From contig NZ_FTOQ01000006.1 of the NCBI RefSeq assembly GCF_900156805.1, positions 1 through 64,000 on the forward strand: a stretch of 64,000 bases of DNA, read 5' to 3'. A program made the position numbers and the translations under genes. This document shows, piece by piece, positions 52,524 to 62,738 of this stretch (the stretch's first letter is position 1; each line of letters begins with the position of its first letter). Below the pieces are notes generated by a model, which searched no databases, was not told the origin of the DNA, and worked only from the letters and a program-made list of their open reading frames with translations. The DNA is from Roseivivax lentus. GTDB taxonomy: Bacteria; Pseudomonadota; Alphaproteobacteria; Rhodobacterales; Rhodobacteraceae.

Positions 52524-53149
52524 GAGGCCGCCTCCGGGGCGCGTTCGTTGGCGTGGCCCCACCACGGCAGATCGCGCCCGATGAATTCTCCAATCTTCGC
52601 AGGCGCGTCCGGGTCGGAGATCATGTATTCCATGAAGTCCGCGCGCCCCGCGAACGCCGCGCGCAGATAGGCGTAATGGCCCGCGACCCAGCGTTCCAGT
52701 TCATGCGCCTCCTGGCCGAAGCCCTCGGGCAGGCCCGGGATCGCGTTCTTGGGCAGCCGCCCGGTGCCCAGGTTCCGCCAGGCCATCATCGAGCCCACGA
52801 TCGCCTCGGGCGGGCGGTAGGACAGCAGGAATTTCGTGCCGGGATGGTGCGCGGCGATGGCCGAGAGCAGGCCGAAATCGAACTGCGGCCAGTAATTCGC
52901 ACCGCCGCCGATGGCGCTGATCTCCGAAAAGGCATCGAACTCGCCCATCGCGGCCAGGGGATCGCCGGTGGCGAAATAGGCGTCATAGAGGCACTTGCCG
53001 ACGAATTCGTCCTTGAGCGCGTCATGCTCGCTTTGACCGGGCCGGATCTTCCAGTCCGCCACGTTCAGCCCCGCGCGCCTCAGCGCCTTGCCCAGCGTCG
53101 TCGTGCCCGATTTCGGCAGGCCCAGATTGACCACGCGCAGGCGGCTCAT
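52520..53149 (-). CDS. sulfotransferase family protein
   Basis: The 209-residue protein has an intact PAPS-binding P-loop near its start, VVNLGLPKSGTTTLGKALRRAG (Lys, Ser, Gly, Thr, Thr). The second, 3'-phosphate-binding region is about TKFLLSYRPPEAIVGSMMAWR near residue 107, with the expected Arg and Ser. It has no signal or membrane helix. It overlaps genes on both sides by four bases (ATGA at 53146, GTGA at 52520), so expression is strictly coupled to the two glycosyltransferases. Sulfation of a carbohydrate is the most likely role. Confidence 0.85.
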   Translation of the reverse strand: MSRLRVVNLGLPKSGTTTLGKALRRAGLNVADWKIRPGQSEHDALKDEFVGKCLYDAYFATGDPLAAMGEFDAFSEISAIGGGANYWPQFDFGLLSAIAAHHPGTKFLLSYRPPEAIVGSMMAWRNLGTGRLPKNAIPGLPEGFGQEAHELERWVAGHYAYLRAAFAGRADFMEYMISDPDAPAKIGEFIGRDLPWWGHANERAPEAAS

Positions 53150-54177
53150 GACGCGAGCCCCAGTTCCTGCATCAGCTCGTATTCGCCGGGCGGATAGGGC
53201 GGCAGCGCCTTCAGATGCGCGTACATGTCCGCATAGGCGTCCTGCGCCATCAACGCGTCGCGCTTGGCGATATGGGCGGCGACGCAGGCCGCATGCAGCG
53301 CGCCCAGCTCCGGATCGGCCTTGAGTGCCGCGAGCGCGCCCTCGAGCGCGGGCAGGTAGCGCTGGATCGACGGGTCATGCCAGGCGGGGTCGTTGCGTTC
53401 GCGCCAATAGGTGTCGTCGAAGGCGCGGTTCTCGCGGTTCACGTCGCCCCGGTCGTTCTTCACGAGGTAGCTGTCGAGCGAGCGCAGCGCGTAATGGTTG
53501 AGCGTGGCGAAATCGCGCGCGCCCGAAGCCGGGAACTTGCGGATGCGGCGCGGATTGTCCGCCATCAGGAACTTGCGCGGCACCTTGCGCCCCGATCCGT
53601 CGGTCCAGGCGGGATAGTTATGCGTCTCCACCCGCTTGTTGAAAAAGGGCCGGTGCGCGCCGTAATATTGCAGCGGAAAATCCTGCCGCACCAAGGACTT
53701 GACCTCGATCGCGCTTTCGCCGCACCACAGGTCCGGATTGTGGCTGCGGGTGAATTGCGCGATCACCGGCCGGTCCTCGAAGGCGGTCACGCCGTCATTG
53801 GCGAAGAACTGGAAGGTCACCGAGATGGCGCCCGGATCGCCGCAGGCCGCGACCAGCGCGGGGATGGTGTGATCGCCCACATGGATGTTGAGAAACTCGT
53901 CCACATCCGCGATCCAGACCCAGTCGGCGGCCTTCACCACGCTCTGATGCGCCGCGTCCTTCAGCGCCTCCATCTGGTAATTGCGCCCCTCGGCGGGGTT
54001 CGGCAGATGGATGACGCCGCCGCGCGCCTCCAGCGCATCGAGCAGCGCGTCGGTCCCGTCGGTGCAATCGTTGGAATAGAACAGGAAGTCGGTGACGCCG
54101 AGCAGCCGGTGGAAGGCGACCCATTCCAGCAGGAACGGCCCTTCGTTCTTCACGCATGTCACCGCGGTTATCCGCAT
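53146..54177 (-). CDS. family 2 glycosyltransferase, first gene of the glycan operon
   Basis: The 343-residue protein starts RITAVTCVKNEGPFLLEWVAFHRLLGVTDFLFYSNDCTDGTDALL and carries the DxD motif in WIADVDEFLNIHVGDHTIPAL near residue 91. FQFFANDG and TLNHYALRSLDSYLVKNDRGD align with its two paralogues downstream. The start at 54177 (MRITAV) avoids a basic 32-residue tail. It opens a run of five overlapping or near-overlapping minus-strand genes ending at 48397, separated from the divergent MoxR gene by 221 bases. Activity on a nucleotide sugar is secure at family level only. Confidence 0.85.
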   Translation of the reverse strand: MRITAVTCVKNEGPFLLEWVAFHRLLGVTDFLFYSNDCTDGTDALLDALEARGGVIHLPNPAEGRNYQMEALKDAAHQSVVKAADWVWIADVDEFLNIHVGDHTIPALVAACGDPGAISVTFQFFANDGVTAFEDRPVIAQFTRSHNPDLWCGESAIEVKSLVRQDFPLQYYGAHRPFFNKRVETHNYPAWTDGSGRKVPRKFLMADNPRRIRKFPASGARDFATLNHYALRSLDSYLVKNDRGDVNRENRAFDDTYWRERNDPAWHDPSIQRYLPALEGALAALKADPELGALHAACVAAHIAKRDALMAQDAYADMYAHLKALPPYPPGEYELMQELGLAS

Positions 54178-54398
54178 GACCGCGCGCCCTTGCCGCTGCC
54201 GCCCATTCGCCCCGATCCTTGCCCGCTCCGTCGGTGCCCGTCTACCGCGGGACCGTTTCTTTTGCCTGAACATAGGCCAGGGCCGGGAATCGCGTCAATT
54301 CCACATCTCCCGGCGGGTGCACGAGTGCGACCTATGCGCTATTGATTCCCCGGGGCGATCCGGGCCCTCTGGCCGGACATCACGCGCGGGGAGGCGAC

Positions 54399-55307
54399 AT
54401 GACGACACCGGCATCCATCGACGAGGTCCAGACCATGCTGGGCGGGGCGGGCTATGTCTGCGGGCGCGCGCTGGCGACCGTGGTCTTCCTGTCACTCAAA
54501 CTGGGCCGGCCCCTGTTTCTCGAAGGAGAGGCCGGCGTCGGCAAGACCGAGATCGCCAAGGCCTTGTCCGCCTGCCTCGGGCGCAAGCTCATCCGGCTGC
54601 AATGCTACGAGGGGCTCGACGCCTCCTCGGCGGTCTACGAATGGAACTTCCCGGCCCAGATGATCGCGATCCGCACCGCCGAGGCCGAGGGCAATGCCGA
54701 CCGCGACATCCTCAACCGCGAGCTTTTCAGCCCCGACTACCTGATCGAGCGCCCGCTTCTCGAGGCGATGCGCCCCGACGAGAACGGCGCGCCGATCCTG
54801 CTGATCGACGAGCTCGACCGCACCGACGAACCCTTCGAGGCGTTCCTCCTCGAGGCGCTGTCGGATTTCCAGGTCACCATCCCCGAGCTTGGCACGATCA
54901 AGGCGCCCGAGCCGCCCATCGTGATCCTGACCTCGAACCGCACCCGCGAGGTGCATGACGCGCTGAAGCGCCGCTGCCTCTATCACTGGGTCGATTACCC
55001 GACCTTCGCGCGCGAGGTGGAGATCCTGAACGCCCAGGCGCCGGGCCTCTCCGAGGCGCTCTCGCGCGAGGTGGTGGCCTTCGTCCAGCGCCTGCGCACC
55101 GAGGATATCTTCAAGAAACCGGGCGTGGCCGAGACCATCGACTGGGCCAAGTGCCTGCTCGCGCTCGACGTGATCGACCTCTCGCCCGAGGTGATCTCCG
55201 ACACGCTGGGCGCGATCCTGAAATACCAGGACGACATCCAGAAGCTGCAGGGCTCGGAGGCCAAGAAGATCCTCGACGATGCGCGGGCCAGCGTGGTGAA
55301 CGCGTGA
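54399..55307 (+). CDS. MoxR family AAA+ ATPase
   Basis: The 302-residue ATPase has Walker A EGEAGVGKTEIAKAL (43-50), Walker B APILLIDELDR near residue 130, sensor 1 IVILTSNRTREVHDALKRRC, and the MoxR-specific LIRLQCYEGLDASSAVYEWNF after Walker A. MoxR proteins act as chaperones that mature a partner complex, with a VWA protein as adaptor. Such a VWA gene is at 55872, after one short minus-strand gene. A GGGGAGGCG site precedes ATG 54399. The client complex is not identifiable here; this CoxD-like type often works with carbon-monoxide dehydrogenase or other molybdoenzymes. Confidence 0.9.
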   Translation: MTTPASIDEVQTMLGGAGYVCGRALATVVFLSLKLGRPLFLEGEAGVGKTEIAKALSACLGRKLIRLQCYEGLDASSAVYEWNFPAQMIAIRTAEAEGNADRDILNRELFSPDYLIERPLLEAMRPDENGAPILLIDELDRTDEPFEAFLLEALSDFQVTIPELGTIKAPEPPIVILTSNRTREVHDALKRRCLYHWVDYPTFAREVEILNAQAPGLSEALSREVVAFVQRLRTEDIFKKPGVAETIDWAKCLLALDVIDLSPEVISDTLGAILKYQDDIQKLQGSEAKKILDDARASVVNA

Positions 55308-55352
55308 GGGGGTGCCCAATTGCGGCGCGCGCGCGGGTCGGCCTGCGGGTTG

Positions 55353-55418
55353 TTTGCGTATTTTCGAAGAGGTAAGGCAGCATGCGCGCGCCCCTGTCTT
55401 GCTTCTTGCCAAATACGC
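55353..55418. repeat. imperfect inverted pair of the dispersed GCGTATTT motif
   Basis: GCGTATTT (55356-55363) and AAATACGC (55411-55418) are exact complements. The next bases inward (AAGAGGTAAGGCAG against CTGTCTTGCTTCTT) pair at 11 of 14 positions, giving a long imperfect stem. The left arm (TTTGCGTATTTTCGAAGAGG) resembles the motif at 33217 and 57174. It lies between the convergent MoxR and 55475 genes, so it may also act as a bidirectional terminator. Confidence 0.6.
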
Positions 55419-55474
55419 GGACGCTACCCGTGCCCCATGCGCGGCGCCGGGGTGACTCGGGTCCGGGAGCGGGC

Positions 55475-55804
55475 CTAGCGCCCGGCGCGGTGCAGATCCG
55501 CAAGCCGCGTCACGGGCCGCAGATCGGCCGTCCCGCGCGGCTTGATCGCGCCGAACATCTTCGTCAAAGCGCCGCGCCGCTCCGGCCAGTCGAGATGCAG
55601 CGTCGCGAAGGGCGCCTCCCATCCGGTGATCGCAAGCACCACGTCGTCGCCGTCATCGGAGCGCCCGATCACGTCGAACCGGTGATCCGACAGCGCGTGC
55701 ATGCCGTCGATTTCGCGGAAGATCTCGGATTTGAGCGCGCGCGCCTCGATGGCATGCAGCCCGTGCCAGCCCAGTGGCCAGCGATGGTTTTGTCCCTGTT
55801 CCAT
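55475..55804 (-). CDS. small hypothetical protein inside the MoxR-VWA locus
   Basis: The 109-residue protein has no signal peptide or helix. It includes GWHGLHAIEARALKSEIFREIDGMHALSDHRFDVIGRSDDGDDVVLAITGWEAPFATLHLDWPERRGALTKMF, a mix of short strands and charged turns. It is on the opposite strand to both neighbours, between the MoxR gene and the VWA gene. I do not recognise it. Its position may be incidental. ATG 55804 is chosen because the longer upstream reading is arginine-rich shadow sequence. Confidence 0.65.
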   Translation of the reverse strand: MEQGQNHRWPLGWHGLHAIEARALKSEIFREIDGMHALSDHRFDVIGRSDDGDDVVLAITGWEAPFATLHLDWPERRGALTKMFGAIKPRGTADLRPVTRLADLHRAGR

Positions 55805-55871
55805 ACGCGCAGCATAGCACGAAACGCTGCCGCGACGGATCGTTTTTCGGGCCCCGGCAGAGGGTGCCGGG

Positions 55872-57134
55872 ATGGTTGAATACGCCCCGCTCGAATTGCC
55901 CGACAACCCGCGCCTTGCGCAGAACGTCATCCATTTCGCCCGCGCCCTGCGCAAGGCGGGGCTGCCGGTGGGGCCGGGCCGGGTGATCGACGCCATCCGC
56001 GCGGTCGAGGCGGCGGGCTTCACCGAGCGGTCCGATTTCTTCTGGACGCTGCATGCCTGCTTCGTCTCGCGCCCGGAACACCGCGCGGTCTTCGCGCAGA
56101 TCTTCCGGCTCTACTGGCGCGATCCGCGCTATCTCGAACACATGATGTCGATGATGATCCCGGCGATCCGCGGCGTGCAGGAAGAACGCCACGCCCAGGC
56201 CGCCGAGAAGCGCGCGGCGGAATCGCTCCTGGACGGGTTGCAGCCCGACCTGCCCGAGCCCCCCGAGCCGAAGGAGGAAGAGGTCCGGATCGAGATCGAC
56301 GCCTCCCAGACCATGTCCGAGAAAGAGCGGCTGCGCAGTCTCGATTTCGAACAGATGTCCAATGCCGAGATCGCCGAGGCCAAGCGCATGCTCGCCAAGC
56401 TCAGCCTGCCGGTGAAACCCATCCAGTCGCGCCGCAGGATGGCCGCGACCCTCGGCACCCATGCCGATTGGCGCCGCACCATGCGCGCGGCGATGCGCCA
56501 GGGCGGCGAGATCCGCAGTTTTGCGAAAACAAAGCGGCGCCCGCGCTGGCCGAACCTCGTGGTACTTTGCGATATCTCGGGTTCCATGAGCCAGTACAGC
56601 CGGATGGTGCTGCATTTCCTCCATGCGGTCGCGAACGAGAAGGGCGCGGGCTGGGCGCGCGTCCATGCCTTCACATTCGGCACGCGGCTGACGAACATCA
56701 CCCGGCATCTGGCGACGCGCGATGTCGACCAGGCGCTGAAGGCCGCAGGCGCCGAGGCGCAGGATTGGGAAGGCGGCACCCGGATCGGGCAATGCCTGCA
56801 CGCCTTCAACCGCGACTGGTCGCGGCGCGTCATGGGGCAGGGCGCGGTGGTGCTGCTGATCACCGACGGGCTCGACCGCGATCCCGAGGAAGGGCTGGCG
56901 CGCGAGATGGAGCGGCTGCACCTTTCCTCGCGCCGTCTCATCTGGCTCAACCCGCTGCTGCGCTGGGACGGTTTCGCGCCCAAGGCCCGCGGCATCCGCG
57001 CCATGCTGCCCCATGTGGACAGTTTCCGCGCGGGCCATTCGATCCAGACGCTGGAGGAGCTGGCGCTGGCGATCTCGCAGCCCGACGATCCGGGGGAGAA
57101 GGACCGCCTGATGCGGGCGATTGCCGAGGGCTGA
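55872..57134 (+). CDS. VWA-domain (CoxE-like) protein, MoxR partner
   Basis: The 420-residue protein has an N-terminal helical domain (about 1-200) with an acidic, proline-rich stretch (LPEPPEPKEEEVRIEIDAS). A von Willebrand factor A domain follows: the metal-binding MIDAS D-x-S-x-S is VVLCDISGSMSQYSRMVLHFLHAV near residue 233, with a Thr in EGGTRIG and a final Asp in VVLLITDGLDRD. This is the CoxE layout. CoxE pairs with the MoxR-type ATPase CoxD to insert metal cofactors. No dehydrogenase genes are in the window. ATG 55872 follows a GGGTGCCGGG stretch and is not strongly supported by a ribosome-binding site. Confidence 0.88.
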   Translation: MVEYAPLELPDNPRLAQNVIHFARALRKAGLPVGPGRVIDAIRAVEAAGFTERSDFFWTLHACFVSRPEHRAVFAQIFRLYWRDPRYLEHMMSMMIPAIRGVQEERHAQAAEKRAAESLLDGLQPDLPEPPEPKEEEVRIEIDASQTMSEKERLRSLDFEQMSNAEIAEAKRMLAKLSLPVKPIQSRRRMAATLGTHADWRRTMRAAMRQGGEIRSFAKTKRRPRWPNLVVLCDISGSMSQYSRMVLHFLHAVANEKGAGWARVHAFTFGTRLTNITRHLATRDVDQALKAAGAEAQDWEGGTRIGQCLHAFNRDWSRRVMGQGAVVLLITDGLDRDPEEGLAREMERLHLSSRRLIWLNPLLRWDGFAPKARGIRAMLPHVDSFRAGHSIQTLEELALAISQPDDPGEKDRLMRAIAEG

Positions 57135-57173
57135 GCCATTGTCTCGCGATGCCGCGGGGTGGCCGGCCGAAGA

Positions 57174-57197
57174 ATTGCGTTTATCTGGAAAGGTGAA
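57174..57197 (+). repeat. dispersed 24-bp motif, single copy
   Basis: ATTGCGTTTATCTGG followed by AAAGGTGAA matches the copy at 33217-33240 at 22 of 24 positions. It lies in the gap between the VWA and DUF4174 genes, about 80 bases before the latter's start. Confidence 0.6.
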
Positions 57198-57276
57198 GGG
57201 CAGGGGCGGCGCTTCGCGTGGCGGGCTCCGGGCGGGCCGGACGCGCCGGAGCCGCAGTGCCGAAAGGAGGGCATCC

Positions 57277-57701
57277 ATGATCGGATCGAGACACCTGGCC
57301 GGAGCGGTCTTCATGGCCGCGGGCCTGGGCGGGGGCGCGGAGGCTGCGGAGTTCCGCCCGCTTGACCCGGGGCGGGCCGATTTCGCCGACCTGCGCTGGC
57401 AGGCCCGCATCGTCGTGGTGCTGGCCGATGATGCGGCGGACGCGGCCTTTTGCGATCAGATGGCGCGCCTGCGTTCCGCCGGGGCGGGCCTTGCCGAGCG
57501 CGACATCATCGTCTTCACCGATACCGATCCCGCCACGCGCGGGCCGCTCGGGACGCGGCTCTCCGATGGTCCGTTCACCGCACTGCTGATCGGCAAGGAT
57601 GGCGGCACCAAGCGGCGCGAAAGCGCGCCGCTTGCGATCGACGATCTCTTCGCCACCATCGACGCCATGCCCATGCGGCGGCGCGAAATGCAGGGCGGCG
57701 A

Positions 57702-57705
<4 letters not shown>
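57277..57705 (+). CDS. secreted DUF4174 domain protein
   Basis: The 142-residue protein has a Sec signal peptide (about 1-23, ending AEAAEF). The mature part matches DUF4174, with [42 protein letters not shown] and [39 protein letters not shown]. The fold resembles thioredoxin without the active-site cysteines; function is unknown. An AAAGGAGG site precedes ATG 57277. The stop codon overlaps the stop of the convergent purL gene, sharing the four bases CTAG at 57702-57705. Confidence 0.88.
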
Positions 57706-59861
<2,156 letters not shown>

Positions 59862-59956
59862 GCGCGGGAACTCCGGGAGGACAGGCTTCGCCGCTCTCTA
59901 AGCCAAGCGTCCCGGCAAGTGAAGGGGCCGCGCGCCACGGTTCGGCGCGCGGGGCC

Positions 59957-60511
59957 TCAGATCACCGCCTCGCGGTCTTCCCGGCTCAGCAGCTCCGGCG
60001 CGACCCGCAGATGCCCGGCCTCGAAGAAGGGCGATGCGGTCCGCCCGGTCAGCTTGCCCAGGAGGCCGCGCCCGATCACGCCCCAGCCGACCCGCGCCAT
60101 GCCGCGCTGTTTCACCGGGCTGAGGGCGGTCTCGGTGAAGGCATGGTTGCGGCTGGGGCCGAAGACCTCGGTATCGGGGGGCAGGATGACGCCGACGAAG
60201 GGCAGGGCGGCGGTAGCGATGGTGTTGGCGACCGGCGTGTTGCAGCAATCGACATACCAGCGCACCACGCCCTTCGGGGTCATGCGAAAGGATTTCAGCC
60301 GCCGCGTGCCGCGGATCATGCGGAAATTGTCCGGCAGGGTCTGGAAGATCAGCGTGCCGCCCTCGGGGTTGAGCCGCGTCTCCGCCAGCCCTAGGTGCTT
60401 CATCGCCCCCTGACAGGAGCGGCAATAGCAGCACACGAGCGTGCCGGGCGTGGCATCGACCACTTCCCAATAACACTCGCCGCATTGGCAGGTTTGCGAA
60501 AAGACCGACAT
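59957..60511 (-). CDS. GFA/CENP-V-like zinc protein (DUF6151 type)
   Basis: The 184-residue protein has the cysteine pattern of glutathione-dependent-formaldehyde-activating-like proteins: CQCGECYWEV near residue 8, then LVCCYCRSCQGAM near residue 25, and CCNTPVANT near residue 85. These would bind zinc in the Mss4-like fold. Family members of this subgroup (I think DUF6151) have no proven reaction. ATG 60511 (MSVFSQTCQC) is preferred over an upstream start that adds 16 residues. It lies 95 bases from purL on the same strand. Confidence 0.8.
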   Translation of the reverse strand: MSVFSQTCQCGECYWEVVDATPGTLVCCYCRSCQGAMKHLGLAETRLNPEGGTLIFQTLPDNFRMIRGTRRLKSFRMTPKGVVRWYVDCCNTPVANTIATAALPFVGVILPPDTEVFGPSRNHAFTETALSPVKQRGMARVGWGVIGRGLLGKLTGRTASPFFEAGHLRVAPELLSREDREAVI

Positions 60512-60585
60512 GGGCGTCACCCGAAAAAGGGAATGTGTGTAATGGGTCCATTGTGCCATCGCGGCGGGTCCCTGCCAAGAAACAA

Positions 60586-60612
60586 GAAAAAGGGGCCGCC
60601 CGCAGGCGGCCC
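60586..60612 (-). terminator. rho-independent terminator of the DUF1127 gene
   Basis: GGGCCGCC (60593-60600) and GGCGGCCC (60605-60612) form a perfect stem with loop CGCA. On the minus strand it is followed by CCTTTTTCTTG, a proper T-run. It ends the DUF1127 transcript before the GFA-like gene. Confidence 0.8.
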
Positions 60613-60670
60613 ATTAGGGAGAGATCCGGCAGGCCGGGATACCAGGGGCCGGCCGGAGATCGGGCAAGGC

Positions 60671-60901
60671 TCAGCCCTGCCAGAACCGGCGCTGCGCCTC
60701 GGTCCGGGCGGTGTGGCGATCGAGGCCGATATCGCGCAGCAGGTGATCGTCGAGAAGTGCGAGCTGGCGGCGGGAGCGGCTGCGCGCGGTCCATTTCGTC
60801 AGCACCACGGCGGCCTTCAGCGCGATCCCGGCGGCCACGCCGAGGCGGGGCGCGTCTGCGAGATAGGCGAGGTGGGCGGCATGCGGGGCTGCGATGGACA
60901 T
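60671..60901 (-). CDS. DUF1127 family small protein
   Basis: The 76-residue protein ends in the DUF1127 (YjiS-like) signature: LALLDDHLLRDIGLDRHTARTEAQRRFWQG, where the L-x-D-x-x-L-x-D-I-G-L core is typical. The N-terminus is alanine-rich. ATG 60901 has an AAGGAGAAG site. DUF1127 proteins of alphaproteobacteria are small regulators, some linked to RNA binding and phosphate or stress responses. The gene is divergent from a MocR regulator and shares its promoter region, so it may be a target of it. Confidence 0.85.
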   Translation of the reverse strand: MSIAAPHAAHLAYLADAPRLGVAAGIALKAAVVLTKWTARSRSRRQLALLDDHLLRDIGLDRHTARTEAQRRFWQG

Positions 60902-60964
60902 GGGTCTTCTCCTTGAATGCGTGTCCAGGTTCAAAAGGTCGTCTCAAATGTGGCCGGGCCGGAT

Positions 60965-61056
60965 ATTGTATTGACACAAAAGCACAGGCTTGCTACGAAT
61001 TATGGATACAATGCAGTCAGGCCTCCGGTCGAGGAAAACATTGTCATGGATACAAT
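60965..61056 (+). promoter_or_regulatory. promoter and ATACAAT repeats controlling the MocR gene
   Basis: TTGACA (60971-60976), a 17-base spacer and TACGAA (60994-60999) make a good sigma-70-type promoter. Around it are copies of an ATACAAT heptamer: inverted at 60965-60972 (ATTGTATT, overlapping the -35), direct as GATACAAT at 61005-61012, and again at 61049-61056 across the start codon. A further GATACAAT at 61408-61415 is inside the gene. Direct repeats are the usual MocR/GabR binding pattern, so autoregulation is likely. Confidence 0.65.
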
Positions 61057-62449
61057 TATCTCCGCCTACGGGACGATGCCGGGCGACGGCCCGAAATACC
61101 GCCGTCTCGCGGATGCGATCCGCGCCCGCATCGCGGCGGGCCAGCTCGCGGCGGGCCAGAAGCTGCCGCCGGTGCGGGATCTGGCCTACGACCTTGGTAT
61201 CACGCCGGGAACCGTGGCGCGCGCCTACACGATCCTGACCGATAGCGGCCTCGCCGAGGCGCAGGTCGGGCGCGGCACCTTCATCGCTGCGCCCGAGGCC
61301 GCATCGCCCGAGGCGACCTTCGTCTGGCACCAGCCCGAACCCTCGGCAACGCCCGGCCTCGTCTCGCTCTATTCGCCGCGGCTGCCGGACCGCGGACAGG
61401 TACAATTGATACAATCCGCCTTCGCCCGGCTCGCCGCGATGCCCGCGGATCGGCTTTTGAACTATCCCTCGCGCGCCGGCTTCCGGCCCGCGCGGCAGGC
61501 GGTGCTGGACTGGCTTGGCGAGACGCCGCTCGGTCCCGTCTCCGAGCAGGACATGGTGCTGTCCCATGGCGGGCAGAACGGCATCGGGCTCGTCATGCAG
61601 GCGGTGCTGCGCGGCACGCGGCCCACGATCCTCGTCGAGGAGCTTTCCTATCCCGGGTTCCGCCGCGCCGCCGACCTTCTGCGCGCCGAGGTGGTGGCGG
61701 TGCCGATGGACGGGCAGGGCCTCATACCCGAAGAACTCGACCGCCTCGCCCGCAAGCACGACGCGCAGCTGCTCTGCACCTCGCCCGAGATCCACAATCC
61801 CACCGGCCTCTGCACGCCGCTCGCCCGCCGCGAGGCGGTGGTCGAGGTCGCCGCAAGGCGCGGCTTTCACATCCTCGACGACGATTGCTACCGGCTGGGC
61901 CGTCCCGCCGCGCTGAGTTACCGCGCGATCCTGCCCGAGCAATCCTGGTACGTCTCCTCGATCTCCAAGACCATCACGCCCGCGCTGCGCGTCGGCTTCA
62001 CCATCGCCCCCAAGGGCTGGCGGTCCGAGCTGCGCCGCGTGGCCGAGCACGGCTTCTTCGGCCTCGCGCAACCCCTGGCCGACCTGGTCTGCGACCTGCT
62101 GCGCGACCCGGCGCTGCCGCACGTCCTCGGCGAGGTGCGCGCCGCCTATGCCCGCTATATCCGCGCCGCGGTCAACGGCCTCGGCGCGTTCGACATCACC
62201 TGGCGCGAGGACATGCCGTTCCTCTGGCTGCGCCTGCCCGCGGGCTGGCGCGCGGCGGCCTTCGTGCAGGCCGCCGAGGTGCAGGGGGTGCAACTGCGCG
62301 CCGCCGACGAGTTCGCCCTGCGCGACGGTTTCGCGCCCCATGCGGTGCGCCTCTCGATCAACGCGCAGGTGCCGCTTGCGGAGTTCGAGGCGGCGATCGG
62401 ACGGCTGCGCGCGCTTCTCGACGATCCGCCCGAGCGCATCGCGGTCTAG
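61046..62449 (+). CDS. MocR-family (GntR-aminotransferase) transcriptional regulator
   Basis: The 467-residue protein joins a GntR winged helix to a fold-type I aminotransferase. Residues 15-80 (PKYRRLADAIRARIAAGQLAAGQKLPPVRDLAYDLGITPGTVARAYTILTDSGLAEAQVGRGTFI) are the DNA-binding domain. The PLP-binding Lys308 is in SSISKTITPALRVGF, with ILDDDCYR and NPTGLC as further cofactor contacts. MocR proteins sense PLP or amino-compound adducts and control vitamin B6, GABA or taurine genes; the target here is unknown. ATG 61046 is downstream of a clear promoter, with GAGG 12 bases upstream. The DUF1127 gene is divergent. Confidence 0.9.
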   Translation: MDTIISAYGTMPGDGPKYRRLADAIRARIAAGQLAAGQKLPPVRDLAYDLGITPGTVARAYTILTDSGLAEAQVGRGTFIAAPEAASPEATFVWHQPEPSATPGLVSLYSPRLPDRGQVQLIQSAFARLAAMPADRLLNYPSRAGFRPARQAVLDWLGETPLGPVSEQDMVLSHGGQNGIGLVMQAVLRGTRPTILVEELSYPGFRRAADLLRAEVVAVPMDGQGLIPEELDRLARKHDAQLLCTSPEIHNPTGLCTPLARREAVVEVAARRGFHILDDDCYRLGRPAALSYRAILPEQSWYVSSISKTITPALRVGFTIAPKGWRSELRRVAEHGFFGLAQPLADLVCDLLRDPALPHVLGEVRAAYARYIRAAVNGLGAFDITWREDMPFLWLRLPAGWRAAAFVQAAEVQGVQLRAADEFALRDGFAPHAVRLSINAQVPLAEFEAAIGRLRALLDDPPERIAV

Positions 62450-62473
62450 CCGCGCCCCGAGGGCAGGGCGCGG
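62450..62473 (+). terminator. GC hairpin after the MocR gene
   Basis: CCGCGCCC (62450-62457) and GGGCGCGG (62466-62473) pair perfectly around an eight-base loop. There is no T-run, so it is a modest terminator candidate. Confidence 0.4.
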
Positions 62474-62589
62474 CACGGCGCTGCCGCGCGCCGCACAGAA
62501 ACGAACCGGATCGACCCCGCGGGCTTTCCGCCCCGGCCCGGAAACCGGTCGCCGGTGCCCCAAAAGTATGGGGTATAATAATACCTATT

Positions 62590-62661
62590 TTGTAAACCAC
62601 TGATATCCTGTGTATAATCCGAAATCGCCCCGCTTGACTGTGCCTTGCGGGTGGCTATAAC
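62590..62661 (+). promoter_or_regulatory. tandem promoters of rplM-rpsI
   Basis: Two promoter-like pairs lie upstream of rplM. The first is TTGTAA (62590-62595), a 17-base spacer and TATAAT (62613-62618). The second is TTGACT (62634-62639), a 16-base spacer and TATAAC (62656-62661), 78 bases before the rplM start. Just upstream, GGTATAATAATACC (62572-62585) is a palindrome. The stretch is far more A/T-rich than its surroundings. Confidence 0.65.
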
Positions 62662-62738
62662 CCGCCCATCGGATCGCGCCGCGCGTGGGCTCTTGCCCCC
62701 GTCCGGCCCCAGACACCAGACCCAGGGGATACCTGACC

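Noticed and set aside
54399-57134. The MoxR-VWA pair as part of an anti-phage or ternary MoxR-VWA defence system
   Set aside because: The two proteins look like CoxD and CoxE, no vWA-MoxR third component or nuclease is adjacent, and the surroundings are housekeeping genes.
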